DNA from: Alphaproteobacteria bacterium
GTDB lineage: Bacteria > Pseudomonadota > Alphaproteobacteria > Rickettsiales > UBA8987
DNA: 5,934 nt
NCBI GenBank assembly: GCA_003531345.1
Contig: DQGZ01000088.1
Span: 1-5,934, forward strand
Direction: 5' to 3'
Translations under genes and position numbers: made by a program
The notes under the pieces: model-generated
What the model was told of the DNA's origin: nothing
What the model saw: the letters and a program-made list of their open reading frames with translations, nothing else
The model's database searches: none
Shown: positions 5,834 through 5,934 of the stretch, in pieces
Numbering within the stretch: the stretch's first letter is position 1
Layout of the letters: each line of letters begins with the position of its first letter

Positions 5834-5934
5834 AAAACAAGCTGGTTATAAATTAGGGGTGTTTGCTGAAACATTTACCTGTATTTACCTGATTTTTACT
5901 TTTCATAAAATTCTTGCCCGCAGATATAAAACAA
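5826..5934 (+). CDS. YraN/UPF0102 family protein, 5' fragment cut by window edge
   Basis: A frame beginning at GTG 5826 overlaps the end of popZ by 8 bp and stays open to the window end (36 codons seen). The residues fit the start of the YraN family, a predicted nuclease-fold protein of about 120 residues: a basic start, then GYKLGVFAE (7-15) matching the conserved G..AE, and KILARRYKT (28-36), which in the family is followed at once by the GEID catalytic-like motif, here just beyond the edge. No ATG is available in this frame; GTG 5859 is too late because it would remove the conserved glycine region. The ribosome binding site is weak (GAAAG ten bases upstream), so translation is probably coupled to popZ. 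The exact cellular role of the family is not established. Confidence 0.72.
   Translation, partial: MNKKQAGYKLGVFAETFTCIYLIFTFHKILARRYKT

Overview
The window looks like an AT-rich alphaproteobacterium. It carries a PopZ-family (DUF2497) polar organizer, a TolC with alphaproteobacterial-style ends, and a PyrB paired with a degenerate PyrC-like protein. The low GC and A/T-rich translation starts would fit a Rickettsiales/Holosporales-like or other streamlined lineage, but this was not tested by phylogeny. Bases 1-16 are not genomic: they match the 3' end of an Illumina TruSeq adapter, so the window begins at an untrimmed read or contig end.

Layout: all convincing genes are on the plus strand. 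Bases 17-219 are non-coding. They hold an 11-bp perfect inverted repeat, several copies of TTGCCT and a good sigma70-type promoter (172-200) that would start transcription about 13 nt before pyrB. Then follow pyrB (aspartate carbamoyltransferase, 220-1146) and a dihydroorotase-like gene (1143-2474) that has lost most metal and catalytic residues and is probably a non-catalytic PyrC' partner of PyrB. Next is a tolC-type outer-membrane efflux gene split in two frames (2461-3303 and 3338-4918) at a run of ten T, then a popZ-like gene (4931-5833). The start of a YraN/UPF0102 gene (5826 to the window end) is cut by the edge. Gene borders overlap by 4, 14 and 8 bp or are 12 bp apart, and no terminator is visible between them. 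This suggests a single transcription unit joining pyrimidine synthesis, outer-membrane export and cell-pole organization.

The most interesting point is the tolC locus. The signal peptide lies in the first frame and the TolC domain in the second. Removing one T from the T10 run joins them into one 818-residue protein with an unusually long (about 370 residues) disordered N-terminal extension. The split could be a sequencing error, a recent mutation, a phase-variable switch, or a site corrected by transcriptional slippage. Secondary points are the catalytically dead PyrC', the long acidic PopZ linker with possible repeats of its N-terminal helix, and the merged gene order. I saw no mobile element, CRISPR array, tRNA or rRNA.
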